From contig CAXMNC010000237.1 in assembly GCA_964194625.1 (NCBI GenBank), forward strand, positions 1 to 64,000: a stretch of 64,000 nucleotides of DNA, written 5' to 3'. The notes under the pieces were generated by a model. It did no database searches and was not told the DNA's origin. It was given only the letters and a program-made list of their open reading frames with translations. The stretch comes from SPGG2 sp964194625. Its GTDB lineage: Bacteria > Pseudomonadota > Gammaproteobacteria > Acidiferrobacterales > SPGG2. Of this stretch, positions 35,429-43,954 are shown in pieces (within the stretch, counting starts at the first letter, position 1; every line of letters begins with the position of its first letter). The translations under genes and the position numbers were made by a program.

Positions 35429-37312
35429 CTACACTGGTACCGAACTGAGCTTGCGCCCGCCAAAAATCAAATTGGCGATTGCACGGGACCCAAGAATCGT
35501 GGTGAACATCGATGTCAAGATGCCAATGCTTAACGTAATGGCGAATCCCTTAATCGGGCCTGTGCCGAAATTAAACAACATGATAGCGGCGATCAATGTC
35601 GTGATGTTGGCATCAGCAATCGTACCTAACGCTTTTTCGTAACCAGCATGGATACTGGCCTGGGGCGTATTGCCAGCGCGCAGCTCCTCACGGATACGTT
35701 CGAAAATCAGAACATTGGCGTCAACCGCCATACCGACAGTAAGCAAAATGCCGGCAACACCTGGCAACGTCAACGTGGCCTGAAACAATGACAGCACCGC
35801 TATGATCAAAACGAGATTGAGTGTCAACGCCACATCGGCAATGGCGCCAAACGCACGATAATAGATGATCATGAAGATCATCACGGCGATAAAACCGATC
35901 AGGATCGCTTGAAAGCCTTGCTTAATATTTTCTTGGCCGAGACTGGGCCCGATTGTTCGCTCCTCGACGATGAAGATTGGGGCAGCCAGGGCCCCCGCCC
36001 GTAGCAGCAATGATAGTTCGTTGGCTTCCTCAATCGTGAATGCGCCCTCGATCTGAAATCGCTTACCGAGTTGTGATCTGATCACCGGTGCCGTGATGAC
36101 CTCTTCGATACGACGTTTGGTTCGCACCGGCTGGCCTAGCTCATCCAAGACAGGATCACCGTTGTCGTCGCGCTTGACCTCAGATCGGATTTCAACGTAA
36201 ACCACAGCCATGCGTTTGCCGACGTTCTTGCCAGTCACGCGCTGATTGATAGCGGCGCCTTGCGCATCGAGGGTTAGAGATACAATGGGCTCATTCGTTT
36301 GCCCGTCAAAACTAGGAGAGGCATCGACGATATTATCGCCGGAGTAGATCAATCGGTTCTTCAGCAGAATGGGCCTGCCATCACGTTGCCGATAGAGCTT
36401 AGATCCCGGTGGCGGTCGGCCAGCAATAGCGCTTGAAACATCATGCTCTTCATCAACAAGCAGTATTTCCAGGGTTGCGGTGCGGCCCAGGATACGCTTG
36501 GCTGCCGCGGTATCTTGCACCCCTGGCAACTGCACAACGATACGGTCAGCACCCTGGCGTTGAATAATAGGTTCTGCCACACCGAGCTCATTGACGCGGT
36601 TGCGTAGCGACGTCATGTTTTGTTCGAGTGCTTGTTCCTGCCGTTCGCGCAACGCCGTTTCGTTTAACTTTGCGAACAATATCGGACCATCGACCCCGTC
36701 GCGCTCGGTCAATTCGAGCTCAGGAAGTTCGGTTCGGATCGCTGCCCGTGCACGCTCGCGTTCCGTGCCATCACGGAAACGCGCTTCTAGACCACCTTGC
36801 TCTAGGCGCTTGACCGTGAGATAGCGAATACGTTCGGCTTCGCGCAAGGTCCGCTTAATGTCACTGACATACCGCTGCTCCGCCTTCTTGAGCACCGCCG
36901 CCATGTCCACCTGCATTAGGAAATGAACGCCGCCACGCAAATCAAGGCCCAGATACATGGGTTTGCCGCCAACGGCATTTAACGTCTTGGGGGTAGCCGG
37001 CAGTAGATTGAGCGCCACGGTATAGGTCTGCCCCAGCTCTTTCTGCACCCGATCCCACGCCTTTAGCTGGGTCTCCGTGTCGGCGAATCGAATCTTCGCC
37101 CCTAGCTCGTCGAGTTGACTCGAGATTGACGTTAGGCCACCGTCCGTAAGGATTTCCTCAATCCGTGCAAGCGTACTGGCATCTACCGAGGTACGTGTGG
37201 CTGAAATCTGAATCGCGGGATCTTCACCGTAGAGGTTCGGGACTGCATATACCAATCCCACCACCATCACCACTACGATGAGCAAATTTTTCCAGAACGG
37301 ATATTGATTCAT
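35429..37312 (-). CDS. secD: Protein translocase subunit SecD
   Basis: Membrane and periplasmic component that drives late protein translocation. The 627-residue protein shows an N-terminal helix, YLGLDLRGGVHFLMQVD in the first periplasmic part, the large P1 domain, ALAAPIFIVEERTIGPSLGQ, and six membrane helices with GMAVDANVLIFERIREEL. It lies 37 bp downstream of yajC. Nothing appears truncated. Confidence 0.98.
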   Translation of the reverse strand: MNQYPFWKNLLIVVVMVVGLVYAVPNLYGEDPAIQISATRTSVDASTLARIEEILTDGGLTSISSQLDELGAKIRFADTETQLKAWDRVQKELGQTYTVALNLLPATPKTLNAVGGKPMYLGLDLRGGVHFLMQVDMAAVLKKAEQRYVSDIKRTLREAERIRYLTVKRLEQGGLEARFRDGTERERARAAIRTELPELELTERDGVDGPILFAKLNETALRERQEQALEQNMTSLRNRVNELGVAEPIIQRQGADRIVVQLPGVQDTAAAKRILGRTATLEILLVDEEHDVSSAIAGRPPPGSKLYRQRDGRPILLKNRLIYSGDNIVDASPSFDGQTNEPIVSLTLDAQGAAINQRVTGKNVGKRMAVVYVEIRSEVKRDDNGDPVLDELGQPVRTKRRIEEVITAPVIRSQLGKRFQIEGAFTIEEANELSLLLRAGALAAPIFIVEERTIGPSLGQENIKQGFQAILIGFIAVMIFMIIYYRAFGAIADVALTLNLVLIIAVLSLFQATLTLPGVAGILLTVGMAVDANVLIFERIREELRAGNTPQASIHAGYEKALGTIADANITTLIAAIMLFNFGTGPIKGFAITLSIGILTSMFTTILGSRAIANLIFGGRKLSSVPV

Positions 37313-37349
37313 AAGGCTCTAACTTGGCACCAACACAAACAACATATGA

Positions 37350-37685
37350 CTAAGAATTCGCCTTTATGGTTCCCTTGGGCATCACCCCCCCCACTGACTG
37401 CTTCTGCACCTTGATAGAAACACCATCAGCGATTTCTAGCGTCAAAAACTGTTCGCCAACATGGGTAACCCGACCTAACGTGCCGCCGCCAGTTACCACT
37501 TCATCGCCCTTAGCAAGCGCCGCTATCATAGATTTATGCTCTTTCGCACGCTTTTGCTGTGGCCGTATAGCCATCAAATAGAAAATGGCGAAAAATAGTA
37601 CCATCCAGAATAGCAGGCCGAATCCTGGACCGGTGCCTGCCGCTCCATCCCCGCCCTGAGCCCAGGCGTTAGAGAGTATGTCCAT
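37350..37685 (-). CDS. yajC: Sec translocon accessory protein YajC
   Basis: Small single-span membrane protein of the SecDF complex, 111 residues. One membrane helix (LLFWMVLFFAIFYLMAI) is followed by RPQQKRAKEHKSMIAAL and KGDEVVTGGGTLGRVTHV, the family core. Immediately downstream of tgt and upstream of secD. Confidence 0.96.
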   Translation of the reverse strand: MDILSNAWAQGGDGAAGTGPGFGLLFWMVLFFAIFYLMAIRPQQKRAKEHKSMIAALAKGDEVVTGGGTLGRVTHVGEQFLTLEIADGVSIKVQKQSVGGVMPKGTIKANS

Positions 37686-37727
37686 AGTTTCTCCTTCTAG
37701 GCATTCATTATTACGATTAAACCGTTG

Positions 37728-38843
37728 TCACGATGATTCTGAGTTGTCCTGGCGGCGCATACCATAAAACTTATCGGCAAAATCATCCAGTTTTTTTGCC
37801 TCGATGGCGGCCCGCAACCCCTGCATAAGGGTCTGGTAGTACCGCAGATTGTGGATGGTCGCCAGCCGCGCCCCCAGAATTTCGTTCTGGCTGTGCAGGT
37901 GGCGTAAATATGCACGGCTATAGTGCTTGCAATTGTAGCAATCGCAGTATGGATCGACGGGGCCCGTATCGTTGGCGAAGCGTTGGTTGCGGATCTTGAC
38001 CACGCCGCTATGGGTAAAAAGCCAACCGTTGCGTGCGTTACGTGTAGGCAATACGCAATCAAACATATCCATACCATGACGCACCGCTTCCACGATGTCT
38101 TCCGGTGTACCCACCCCCATGAGGTAGCGTGGTCGCTTAGCGGGCATCTGCGCCGCCACGTGGGGCACCATGCGCAGCATGTCGCCCTTGGGCTCACCAA
38201 CGGATAGCCCACCGATCGCGTAACCATCGAACTCCATCTGTGTCAACCCGGCGATCGAGGCATCACGTAAGTGTTCATACATGCCACCCTGGACGATGCC
38301 GAAAAGTGCGCCACCGTGCCCATCGTGGACATGCTTACATTGTTCGGCCCACCGCAAAGATCGCTGCATCGATTCGCGTGCGGCATCTTCACTAACCGGA
38401 TAGGGCGTACATTCGTCAAGAACCATCGCTACGTCGGCATCCAAGTCATGCTGTATTCGAATCGCTTCCTCCGGCCCGAGAAAAATGCGGTCACCGTCCA
38501 CGGGTGATTGAAAGTGAACACCTTGTTCTGTAACTTTTCTTAGCTTTCCAAGACTCCACACCTGAAAGCCACCAGAATCCGTAAGTATCGGGCCAGACCA
38601 GTTCATAAAACCATGAAGCCCGCCATGCGCGCGTATGACGTCGATACCAGGTCTCAACCAAAGATGAAACGCATTGCCCAGGATGATCTCGCTACCAATC
38701 TCCGACAACTCTTCCGGCGTCATCGCCTTGACCGAACCATAAGTGCCCACGGGCATAAACGCGGGTGTCTGTACGGTCCCGCGTTCGAACAGCAGTCGTC
38801 CGCGACGGGCCGCACCATCTGTATTGAGTAATTCAAATCTCAT
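37728..38843 (-). CDS. tgt: tRNA-guanine transglycosylase
   Basis: Exchanges G34 for preQ1 in tRNAs with GUN anticodons, the step before QueA. The 371 residues include the nucleophile region GGFQVWSLG with TDSGG, MVLDECTPYP, GGLSVGEPKG, and the zinc site CDCYNCKHYSRAYLRHL. The ATG at 38843 lacks a Shine-Dalgarno because an inverted-repeat block occupies the leader. Conserved neighbour of queA and yajC. Confidence 0.98.
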   Translation of the reverse strand: MRFELLNTDGAARRGRLLFERGTVQTPAFMPVGTYGSVKAMTPEELSEIGSEIILGNAFHLWLRPGIDVIRAHGGLHGFMNWSGPILTDSGGFQVWSLGKLRKVTEQGVHFQSPVDGDRIFLGPEEAIRIQHDLDADVAMVLDECTPYPVSEDAARESMQRSLRWAEQCKHVHDGHGGALFGIVQGGMYEHLRDASIAGLTQMEFDGYAIGGLSVGEPKGDMLRMVPHVAAQMPAKRPRYLMGVGTPEDIVEAVRHGMDMFDCVLPTRNARNGWLFTHSGVVKIRNQRFANDTGPVDPYCDCYNCKHYSRAYLRHLHSQNEILGARLATIHNLRYYQTLMQGLRAAIEAKKLDDFADKFYGMRRQDNSESS

Positions 38844-38863
38844 AGAAAGTCAGTTTGAAGTTG

Positions 38864-38932
38864 GAAGTAGCAAGTTGCAAGGAAATGCCAACAACTCGTC
38901 ACTTCGAACTTGCTACTTGCCACTTGCTACTC
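38864..38932. repeat. Inverted/direct repeat block between queA and tgt
   Basis: AAGTAGCAAGTT (38865-38876) is perfectly inverted as AACTTGCTACTT (38907-38918), and ACTTGCTACT recurs at 38922-38931. The block supplies the last codons and stop of queA (VASGK) and leaves no ribosome binding site for tgt. It resembles low-complexity hairpin repeats that spread between genes; copies elsewhere would confirm that. Confidence 0.55.
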
Positions 38933-39953
38933 TGGGTGCAATAAACATCGCATCACCATAACTGTAGAACCGATACCGTTGGTCGACAGCATGACGATAC
39001 GCGTTAAGGGTGTACTCGGTACCAGCAAATGCGCATACCAATATCAACAAGGTTGATTCGGGCAAGTGAAAATTAGTTAAGAGCGCGTCGACGATGTGGA
39101 ATCGATAACCGGGAAGAATGTAGAGCCGGGTCTCACCTTCAAACGGAACTACCCGGCCGTTTTGCGCCGCTGTCTCAAGCGCCCTAACAACGGTAGTCCC
39201 AACCGCAATAATGCGCCCTCCCCGTGCCTTGGTAGTTTCCATGCGTGCACATACATCACTATCGATTCGTAGGTACTCTGGGTGAATCTTATGTTCACGA
39301 ATATCATTGATCCGTATGGGTTTAAACGTGCCCGCGCCAACATGCAGCGTCAAAAACGCCGTATTTACGCCGAGTTCTCGTAACTGACCGAACATGGCAG
39401 CATCGAAATGAAGACCTGCGGTGGGCGCCGCCACTGCGCCCGGGTGTTCAGCATAAACTGTCTGGTAACGTTCGCGATCACGCTCCTCATCGACACGGTC
39501 GATATAGGGAGGCAGCGGAACATGGCCCAAGCGATCCAATACGTGTGTTACCGTTTCCGCGCATTCGAAGCACAACTCATAAAAATCTCCACGACGTGAA
39601 ACAACATCTACTGATACATCGTCGTCAATCCGTAGGCGCATCCCAGATCGCGGTCGCTTACTCATCCCAAGTTGCGCGACAACGTTGCGTTCGCCCAATA
39701 TGCGCTCGACGAATATCTCCACGCGACCACCGGTGTCCTTGGTTGCAAAAAGTCGCGCCGGAATGACGCGCGTATTGTTGAAGATGAGCAGATCCCCTGG
39801 ATGCAACATTTTCGTTAAATCGACGAATCGCAAATCTTGAATCTCGCCACTAGTACCATTAAGCGTCAGCAATCGGCCGGCTGAACGCGATTGCGTTGGA
39901 TACTGCGCGATCAGCTCATTGGGTAGTTCGTAGTGAAACGTGGTCTTGTTCAT
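38913..39953 (-). CDS. queA: S-adenosylmethionine:tRNA ribosyltransferase-isomerase
   Basis: Adds the epoxycyclopentane ring to preQ1-tRNA in queuosine synthesis. The 346-residue protein begins FHYELPNELIAQYPT, with RLLTLNGTSGEI, the internal PTAGLHFDAAMF, HVGAGTFKPI and HLPESTLLILV. The catalytic part ends at YRFYSYGDAMFI; the remaining residues to VASGK are encoded by the repeat block, suggesting the natural C-terminus has been replaced or extended. Confidence 0.97.
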   Translation of the reverse strand: MNKTTFHYELPNELIAQYPTQSRSAGRLLTLNGTSGEIQDLRFVDLTKMLHPGDLLIFNNTRVIPARLFATKDTGGRVEIFVERILGERNVVAQLGMSKRPRSGMRLRIDDDVSVDVVSRRGDFYELCFECAETVTHVLDRLGHVPLPPYIDRVDEERDRERYQTVYAEHPGAVAAPTAGLHFDAAMFGQLRELGVNTAFLTLHVGAGTFKPIRINDIREHKIHPEYLRIDSDVCARMETTKARGGRIIAVGTTVVRALETAAQNGRVVPFEGETRLYILPGYRFHIVDALLTNFHLPESTLLILVCAFAGTEYTLNAYRHAVDQRYRFYSYGDAMFIAPRVASGK

Positions 39954-40001
39954 CGGGCGTAATTTGACGCAAACCCCTGTAGGCCCAATCGCATCATGCT
40001 G

Positions 40002-40029
40002 TTAACAGCCGCGAGGAATCGGATATACT
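40002..40029 (+). promoter_or_regulatory. Sigma-70 promoter upstream of the hairpin region and tRNA-Leu
   Basis: TTAACA (40002-40007), a 16-base spacer and TATACT (40024-40029) each match the consensus at five of six positions. The predicted start is near 40036. It faces tRNA-Leu, 166 bases on, and all the intervening hairpins would be transcribed. Confidence 0.6.
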
Positions 40030-40035
40030 AGCAAG

Positions 40036-40190
40036 GTACTGCAAGGCGGCTCTTGCAGCACCCTGCATTGGGCACAGGGAAGTGACAACGTTCTCCAATC
40101 ACGGAATCGATTGGAGAATCGAGAAAAGCAAAAACCGCGTTTTTGGTCTTCGAGCTGAAAAAATACAGGGATGGATTTTTTCGGCATCTT
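40036..40190 (+). ncRNA. Candidate structured RNA with GGA-loop hairpins (possible CsrA/RsmA-binding RNA or tRNA-Leu leader)
   Basis: Four or five successive hairpins follow the promoter. CTGCAAG/CTTGCAG at 40039-40058; CCCTG/CAGGG at 40061-40079; TTCTCCAATC/GATTGGAGAA at 40091-40118 with loop ACGGAATC; CAAAAAC/GTTTTTG at 40129-40145; and GCTGAAAAAAT/ATTTTTTCGGC at 40154-40185 with loop ACAGGGATGG and one U-G pair. A-N-GGA motifs fall in loops or between stems, and ATACAGGGATGG is close to the CsrA consensus RUACARGGAUGU. This resembles CsrB/Rsm-type RNAs but is short and has no strong separate terminator before tRNA-Leu. Structure is seen; the function is inferred. Confidence 0.4.
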
Positions 40191-40201
40191 CCTAGTCGCC
40201 T

Positions 40202-40288
40202 GCCGGGATGGCGGAATTGGTAGACGCGCCGGACTCAAAATCCGGTGGTGGCAACACCATGAGAGTTCGAGTCTCTCTCCCGGCACCA
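40202..40288 (+). tRNA. tRNA-Leu (anticodon CAA)
   Basis: Full cloverleaf with encoded CCA. Acceptor GCCGGGA pairs with TCCCGGC; the anticodon loop CTCAAAA gives CAA, reading UUG; a long variable arm (GGTGGTGGCAACACC region) marks a class II tRNA. The T arm has GTTCGAGTC. Preceded by the structured leader region. Confidence 0.97.
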
Positions 40289-40398
40289 CAGCATTATAAG
40301 CCCCGAGGAAACGAGTTCATGTCGGCAACTGACGAAGAGACGCCGCATTGCCGATGATAAGGTATTAGCACTGTTGCCGACTCTGACAATCATGCGTT

Positions 40399-41196
40399 TC
40401 AAAAACTATGCTCCGGGCTGGGAAATTCCTGTTCACGAACCGCGGCGATAAAGGCCTCGACTGCGGCTTGTATGCTGCCATTCCCCTCCATGAAATTCTT
40501 GGAAAATTTTGGACTGGGCCGCGGATAGATGCCGAGCATGTCTTGGAGCACGAGTACTTGTCCATCGCAATCGGGGCCAGCTCCGATGCCGATGGTGGGG
40601 ATGGTTAATTCGGCCGAGACGTCCTTCGCTAACTCAGATGGAATGGCCTCGAGCACCAATATACTGGCGCCACCCTCCTGCAAGGCATGGGCATCGTTAC
40701 GCAACCGTTCGGCGGCCGCCTTGTCGCGCCCTTGCACTCGGAATCCGCCGAGTTGATGGACGGACTGCGGCGTCAGCCCAAGGTGCCCACAGACAGGAAT
40801 CCCGCGCTCCGTTAAAAACCGCGCCGTCTCCGCCATCGCGCGCCCGCCTTCAATCTTAACTACGTGCGCGCAGCCCTCTTTCATCAAGCGACCTGCGTTG
40901 GTAAAGGTCTGCTCCGGACTCACCTCATAACTCAGGAACGGCATATCGGCAACAATAAGCGTACGCTGACAGCCGCTGGCAACACAGCGCGTATGATAGA
41001 CCATGTCGCTAAGGGTTACAGGTAACGTTGTTTCGTGCCCTTGGCAAACCATGCCAACTGAGTCACCGACAATAATCATGTCAATGCCGGCGCTGTCGAG
41101 AAGGTGTGCAAAACTATAATCGTAGGCAGTAAGGCAAGTGATCTTTTCGCCTGCCTGCTTCATGGACGCTAGAGTTGTAATCGTTACGGGTTTCAT
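40399..41196 (-). CDS. panB: 3-methyl-2-oxobutanoate hydroxymethyltransferase
   Basis: Makes ketopantoate from alpha-ketoisovalerate using methylene-tetrahydrofolate, first committed step to pantothenate and CoA. The 265 residues contain ITCLTAYDYSFAHLLD, IIVGDSVGMV, CGHLGLTPQSVHQLGGF and IGIGAGPDCDGQVLV. Its ATG overlaps the kinase gene stop by 4 bp. panC, the usual next gene, is absent: the next locus is the tRNA-Leu region. Confidence 0.97.
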   Translation of the reverse strand: MKPVTITTLASMKQAGEKITCLTAYDYSFAHLLDSAGIDMIIVGDSVGMVCQGHETTLPVTLSDMVYHTRCVASGCQRTLIVADMPFLSYEVSPEQTFTNAGRLMKEGCAHVVKIEGGRAMAETARFLTERGIPVCGHLGLTPQSVHQLGGFRVQGRDKAAAERLRNDAHALQEGGASILVLEAIPSELAKDVSAELTIPTIGIGAGPDCDGQVLVLQDMLGIYPRPSPKFSKNFMEGNGSIQAAVEAFIAAVREQEFPSPEHSF

Positions 41197-41843
41197 CGAC
41201 CTACAGAAAGTGGATTAAAAAAATGACGTCCGCTGTGGTGCTTACGAATCTGATCTACTAAAACCTCGAAATCGTCATCATTATCCACAAAGTTTATCTC
41301 GGCCGCATTCACTACCAGTAGCGGCCCCGCCGAGTAATGATAAAAGAACTGTGTATAGGCATCGACTACTTGCTGTAGGTACTCGCGCTCGATCAGACGT
41401 TCATAACCAAGATCGCGCTGTCGAATGCGGGCCATTAGCACGTCGACCGGTGCCTGTAGATAAACCACCTGGTCCGGCACCGGTAGATCCAAACTTAGAT
41501 GTGAGTAGACCTGCTCGTAGAGCCGGAGCTCATCATCGTCCAGATTGACACGGGCGAACAACGAATCTTTATCCAAAAGAAAATCCGCAACACATCCGGG
41601 CCGAAACATATCGCCCTGCTTAAGCGGCTGGATCTGACGCGCACGCTGAAAGAGAAAGAACAACTGTGTGGGTAAGGCGAAGCGCGCCCGCGCCTGATAG
41701 AACCTATCCAAGAAAGGATTCTCTTCCGGTTGTTCCAACAACACCTTGCTGCCGAATGCATCTGCCAACCTACGTGCGAGGCTTGTCTTGCCGACGCCGA
41801 TCGGTCCTTCAATCGCCAGATAACTCGGGCTATCACGATTCAT
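41193..41843 (-). CDS. Deoxynucleoside kinase family protein
   Basis: A 216-residue P-loop kinase. The Walker A is IEGPIGVGKTSLARRL, followed by EQPEENPFLDRFYQ and a lid-like segment RIRQRDLGYERLIEREYL. It belongs to the deoxyadenosine/deoxyguanosine/deoxycytidine kinase group that salvages deoxynucleosides; which base it prefers is not readable. Position between folK and panB is common in proteobacteria. Confidence 0.9.
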   Translation of the reverse strand: MNRDSPSYLAIEGPIGVGKTSLARRLADAFGSKVLLEQPEENPFLDRFYQARARFALPTQLFFLFQRARQIQPLKQGDMFRPGCVADFLLDKDSLFARVNLDDDELRLYEQVYSHLSLDLPVPDQVVYLQAPVDVLMARIRQRDLGYERLIEREYLQQVVDAYTQFFYHYSAGPLLVVNAAEINFVDNDDDFEVLVDQIRKHHSGRHFFNPLSVGR

Positions 41844-41915
41844 GCTTTAGATCACACCGTTGGTTCCGAAAGTTCGTATTAATCCGCTTAGCCGGGGCCC
41901 TCAGATGCCTGGGCC

Positions 41916-42440
41916 TTACGAACTTCCCGGGCAGGCTGTGTCGATCTTCTCAATCCTCTGCTCACGACAAGACGCCAAGAACTCGGTGACCTTTCCACGC
42001 CCTGGCACAATGAGGTCTCGGTCCAGCTCCGACAAAGGATACAGGACGAACGCACGTTCGTGGAGTCTGGGGTGAGGCACGGTAAGACCCGGAGTACTCA
42101 TCACAGATTGATCATACAAAAGCAAGTCAAGATCAAGTATTCGGGGGCCCCACTTTTGTTTACGCTCGACGCGCCCGTGTTGTACTTCTATTGCCAGCAA
42201 GTGCTCGACTAGCGTAGCTGCATCCAGCTCAGTACTAAGGCGACACACTGCGTTTAAGAAATCTGACTGCTCAGTATAGCCCACGGGCGCTGTGCGATAG
42301 AACGAAGAGCATCTTTCTAGGCGAGTTCTCGGCAGCATGCTAAGCGCGGATTTGGCTGTTCGCAATTGGGCCATCGGATTATTGAGGTTGCTTCCTAGGC
42401 CTACATAGACGCGCCCGCGCCGTGATTTGGATTTACTCAT
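41916..42440 (-). CDS. folK: 2-amino-4-hydroxy-6-hydroxymethyldihydropteridine pyrophosphokinase
   Basis: Transfers pyrophosphate to the pterin in folate synthesis. The 174 residues show VYVGLGSNLNNP at the start and the signature KWGPRILDLDLLLYD with LTVPHPRLHERAFVL. The ATG overlaps the pcnB stop by 4 bp; 72 bp separate it from the kinase gene downstream. Confidence 0.97.
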   Translation of the reverse strand: MSKSKSRRGRVYVGLGSNLNNPMAQLRTAKSALSMLPRTRLERCSSFYRTAPVGYTEQSDFLNAVCRLSTELDAATLVEHLLAIEVQHGRVERKQKWGPRILDLDLLLYDQSVMSTPGLTVPHPRLHERAFVLYPLSELDRDLIVPGRGKVTEFLASCREQRIEKIDTACPGSS

Positions 42441-43792
42441 ACCCTTTGCCGTTTACGTACCCGTTTTCTGCCAGCTGATAGCTTGCGCACCATAGCTTGG
42501 CGTTCCGGTTCTTCAACTGCCTGAAATCGTGTCCACCAGTCGCCCAACTCGGATCGTTCCTCGCCAACCTTAATGCGCAACAATAGGAAGTCATAGGCAG
42601 CACGAAAACGGCGGTGCTCGAGAAAACGAAAGGGTTGCTTGCCAGTACGGCGGTTAAATCGGGATTGTAACACCCAAATCTCCCTTACGACGGCCGAGAA
42701 ACGCCTAGGAATCGCGATCCGTTGCGATTGTTGCGTAAGCACAGAGGTTGTGGCTGCTTGTACGGCCTCGTAGCGCGTATGGCCGCGAGCCACGTGGGTA
42801 TCAAGTTGCCGACACAGCGGTTCCCACAACAAGGCAGCGAACAGAAATGCCGGCGTAACCGGTTTATCCTCTTGAACACGACTATCCGTGTTGGCCAGCG
42901 CGTTGGGTATCAGCGTCCGCGGTGACGCGTCGCCTTCCAACTCTAACGTCTCTTGTGTCAACGGGAACAGGTATCCGAAGAGCCCGTAATGCCGAAGTAA
43001 TTCATAGGTCTTCACAGCACACCCACTGTGAAACAGCTTTATAATCTCTTCAAACATTCTTGCCGGTGGCACGTCCAACAATAAGCGCCCAAGTTCTCGG
43101 ATTGGGCCCGCCGTAGCCGGCTCAATCTCAAAATCCAACTTTGCGGCGAAACGCAGAACGCGCAACAAACGCACTGGATCCTCACGGTAACGTACCTCTG
43201 GATCGCCAATAATGTGAAGCAGTCCACGTCTGAGATCATTGATACCACCTACATAATCAATAACCGCATTCTTTCGTATGTCGTAATACAATGCGTTAAC
43301 CGTGAAATCACGCCGAATAGCATCCTCTTCTTGGCTCCCGAACACATTGTCTTGCAGAATGCGGCCTTCTACTGTCTGCCGGGGACCGGCAGACGCAGGT
43401 TTGGGCACACCTCTAAAGGTGGCAACTTCGATGATTTCACGTCCAAAACGCACGTGCGCAAGCCGAAAGCGGCGTCCAACTAGCCGTGCCCTGCGAAAGA
43501 GTTTGCGGACCTCTTCGGGCTTGGCGTCGGTCACTACATCGAAATCTTTCGGTTCGTGACCAAGCAATAGATCACGCACGCATCCGCCCACCAGGTAACT
43601 GTCAAACCCGGCCTCATTAAGTCTGCTTAAAACCTTAAGCGCGTTTTGATTGATATGCGCCTGTGAAATTGGGTGTTCAGAACATGGAATGGTAACGGGG
43701 GCGTTAATCTTTACCTCCGCAACAGGATCACCTGGAAATAGGTCGCGTTGTTGTTCAAATTGTGCCCGTCCGTATAATAACACCCCTTTCAA
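42437..43792 (-). CDS. pcnB: Poly(A) polymerase I
   Basis: Adds poly(A) tails that promote RNA decay. The nucleotidyltransferase core has SYLVGGCVRDLLLGHEPKDF, DFDVVTDAKPEEVRKLF and the poly(A)-polymerase signature LVGRRFRLAHV, which separates it from tRNA CCA-adding enzymes. The C-terminus is very basic (RKRVRKRQRV). The start is uncertain: the frame opens just after a stop with TTG at 43792, and there is no good Shine-Dalgarno. Conserved sequence begins near residue 35 (TIPCSEHPISQAHINQ). Confidence 0.95.
   Translation of the reverse strand: MKGVLLYGRAQFEQQRDLFPGDPVAEVKINAPVTIPCSEHPISQAHINQNALKVLSRLNEAGFDSYLVGGCVRDLLLGHEPKDFDVVTDAKPEEVRKLFRRARLVGRRFRLAHVRFGREIIEVATFRGVPKPASAGPRQTVEGRILQDNVFGSQEEDAIRRDFTVNALYYDIRKNAVIDYVGGINDLRRGLLHIIGDPEVRYREDPVRLLRVLRFAAKLDFEIEPATAGPIRELGRLLLDVPPARMFEEIIKLFHSGCAVKTYELLRHYGLFGYLFPLTQETLELEGDASPRTLIPNALANTDSRVQEDKPVTPAFLFAALLWEPLCRQLDTHVARGHTRYEAVQAATTSVLTQQSQRIAIPRRFSAVVREIWVLQSRFNRRTGKQPFRFLEHRRFRAAYDFLLLRIKVGEERSELGDWWTRFQAVEEPERQAMVRKLSAGRKRVRKRQRV
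43751..43778 (+). promoter_or_regulatory. Sigma-70 promoter for tRNA-Glu
   Basis: TTGTTC (43751-43756), 16-base spacer, and a perfect TATAAT (43773-43778). The start is predicted near 43785, 37 bases before the tRNA. It lies within the first codons of divergent pcnB. Confidence 0.6.
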
Positions 43793-43821
43793 GAGCGGTC
43801 AGAATACCGCATCACGCACAC

Positions 43822-43897
43822 GCTCCCTTCGTCTAGTGGCCTAGGACGCCGGCCTCTCACGCCGGTAACAGGGGTTCGAGTCCCCTAGGGAGCGCCA
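43822..43897 (+). tRNA. tRNA-Glu (anticodon CTC)
   Basis: Acceptor GCTCCCT pairs with AGGGAGC; the anticodon stem CCGGC/GCCGG holds loop CTCTCAC, anticodon CTC, reading GAG; T arm GGGGTTCGAGTCCCC; encoded CCA. Many gammaproteobacteria have only the TTC isoacceptor, so this is probably an additional one. Confidence 0.96.
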
Positions 43898-43954
43898 CAC
43901 CGCCAATATTTGTGGACACCTTGAAATCATAGACACAGAGGCCCACATTTTTAT

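Noticed and set aside
40290..40398. panC expected beside panB
   Set aside because: The space to tRNA-Leu is about 100 bases; no coding sequence fits.
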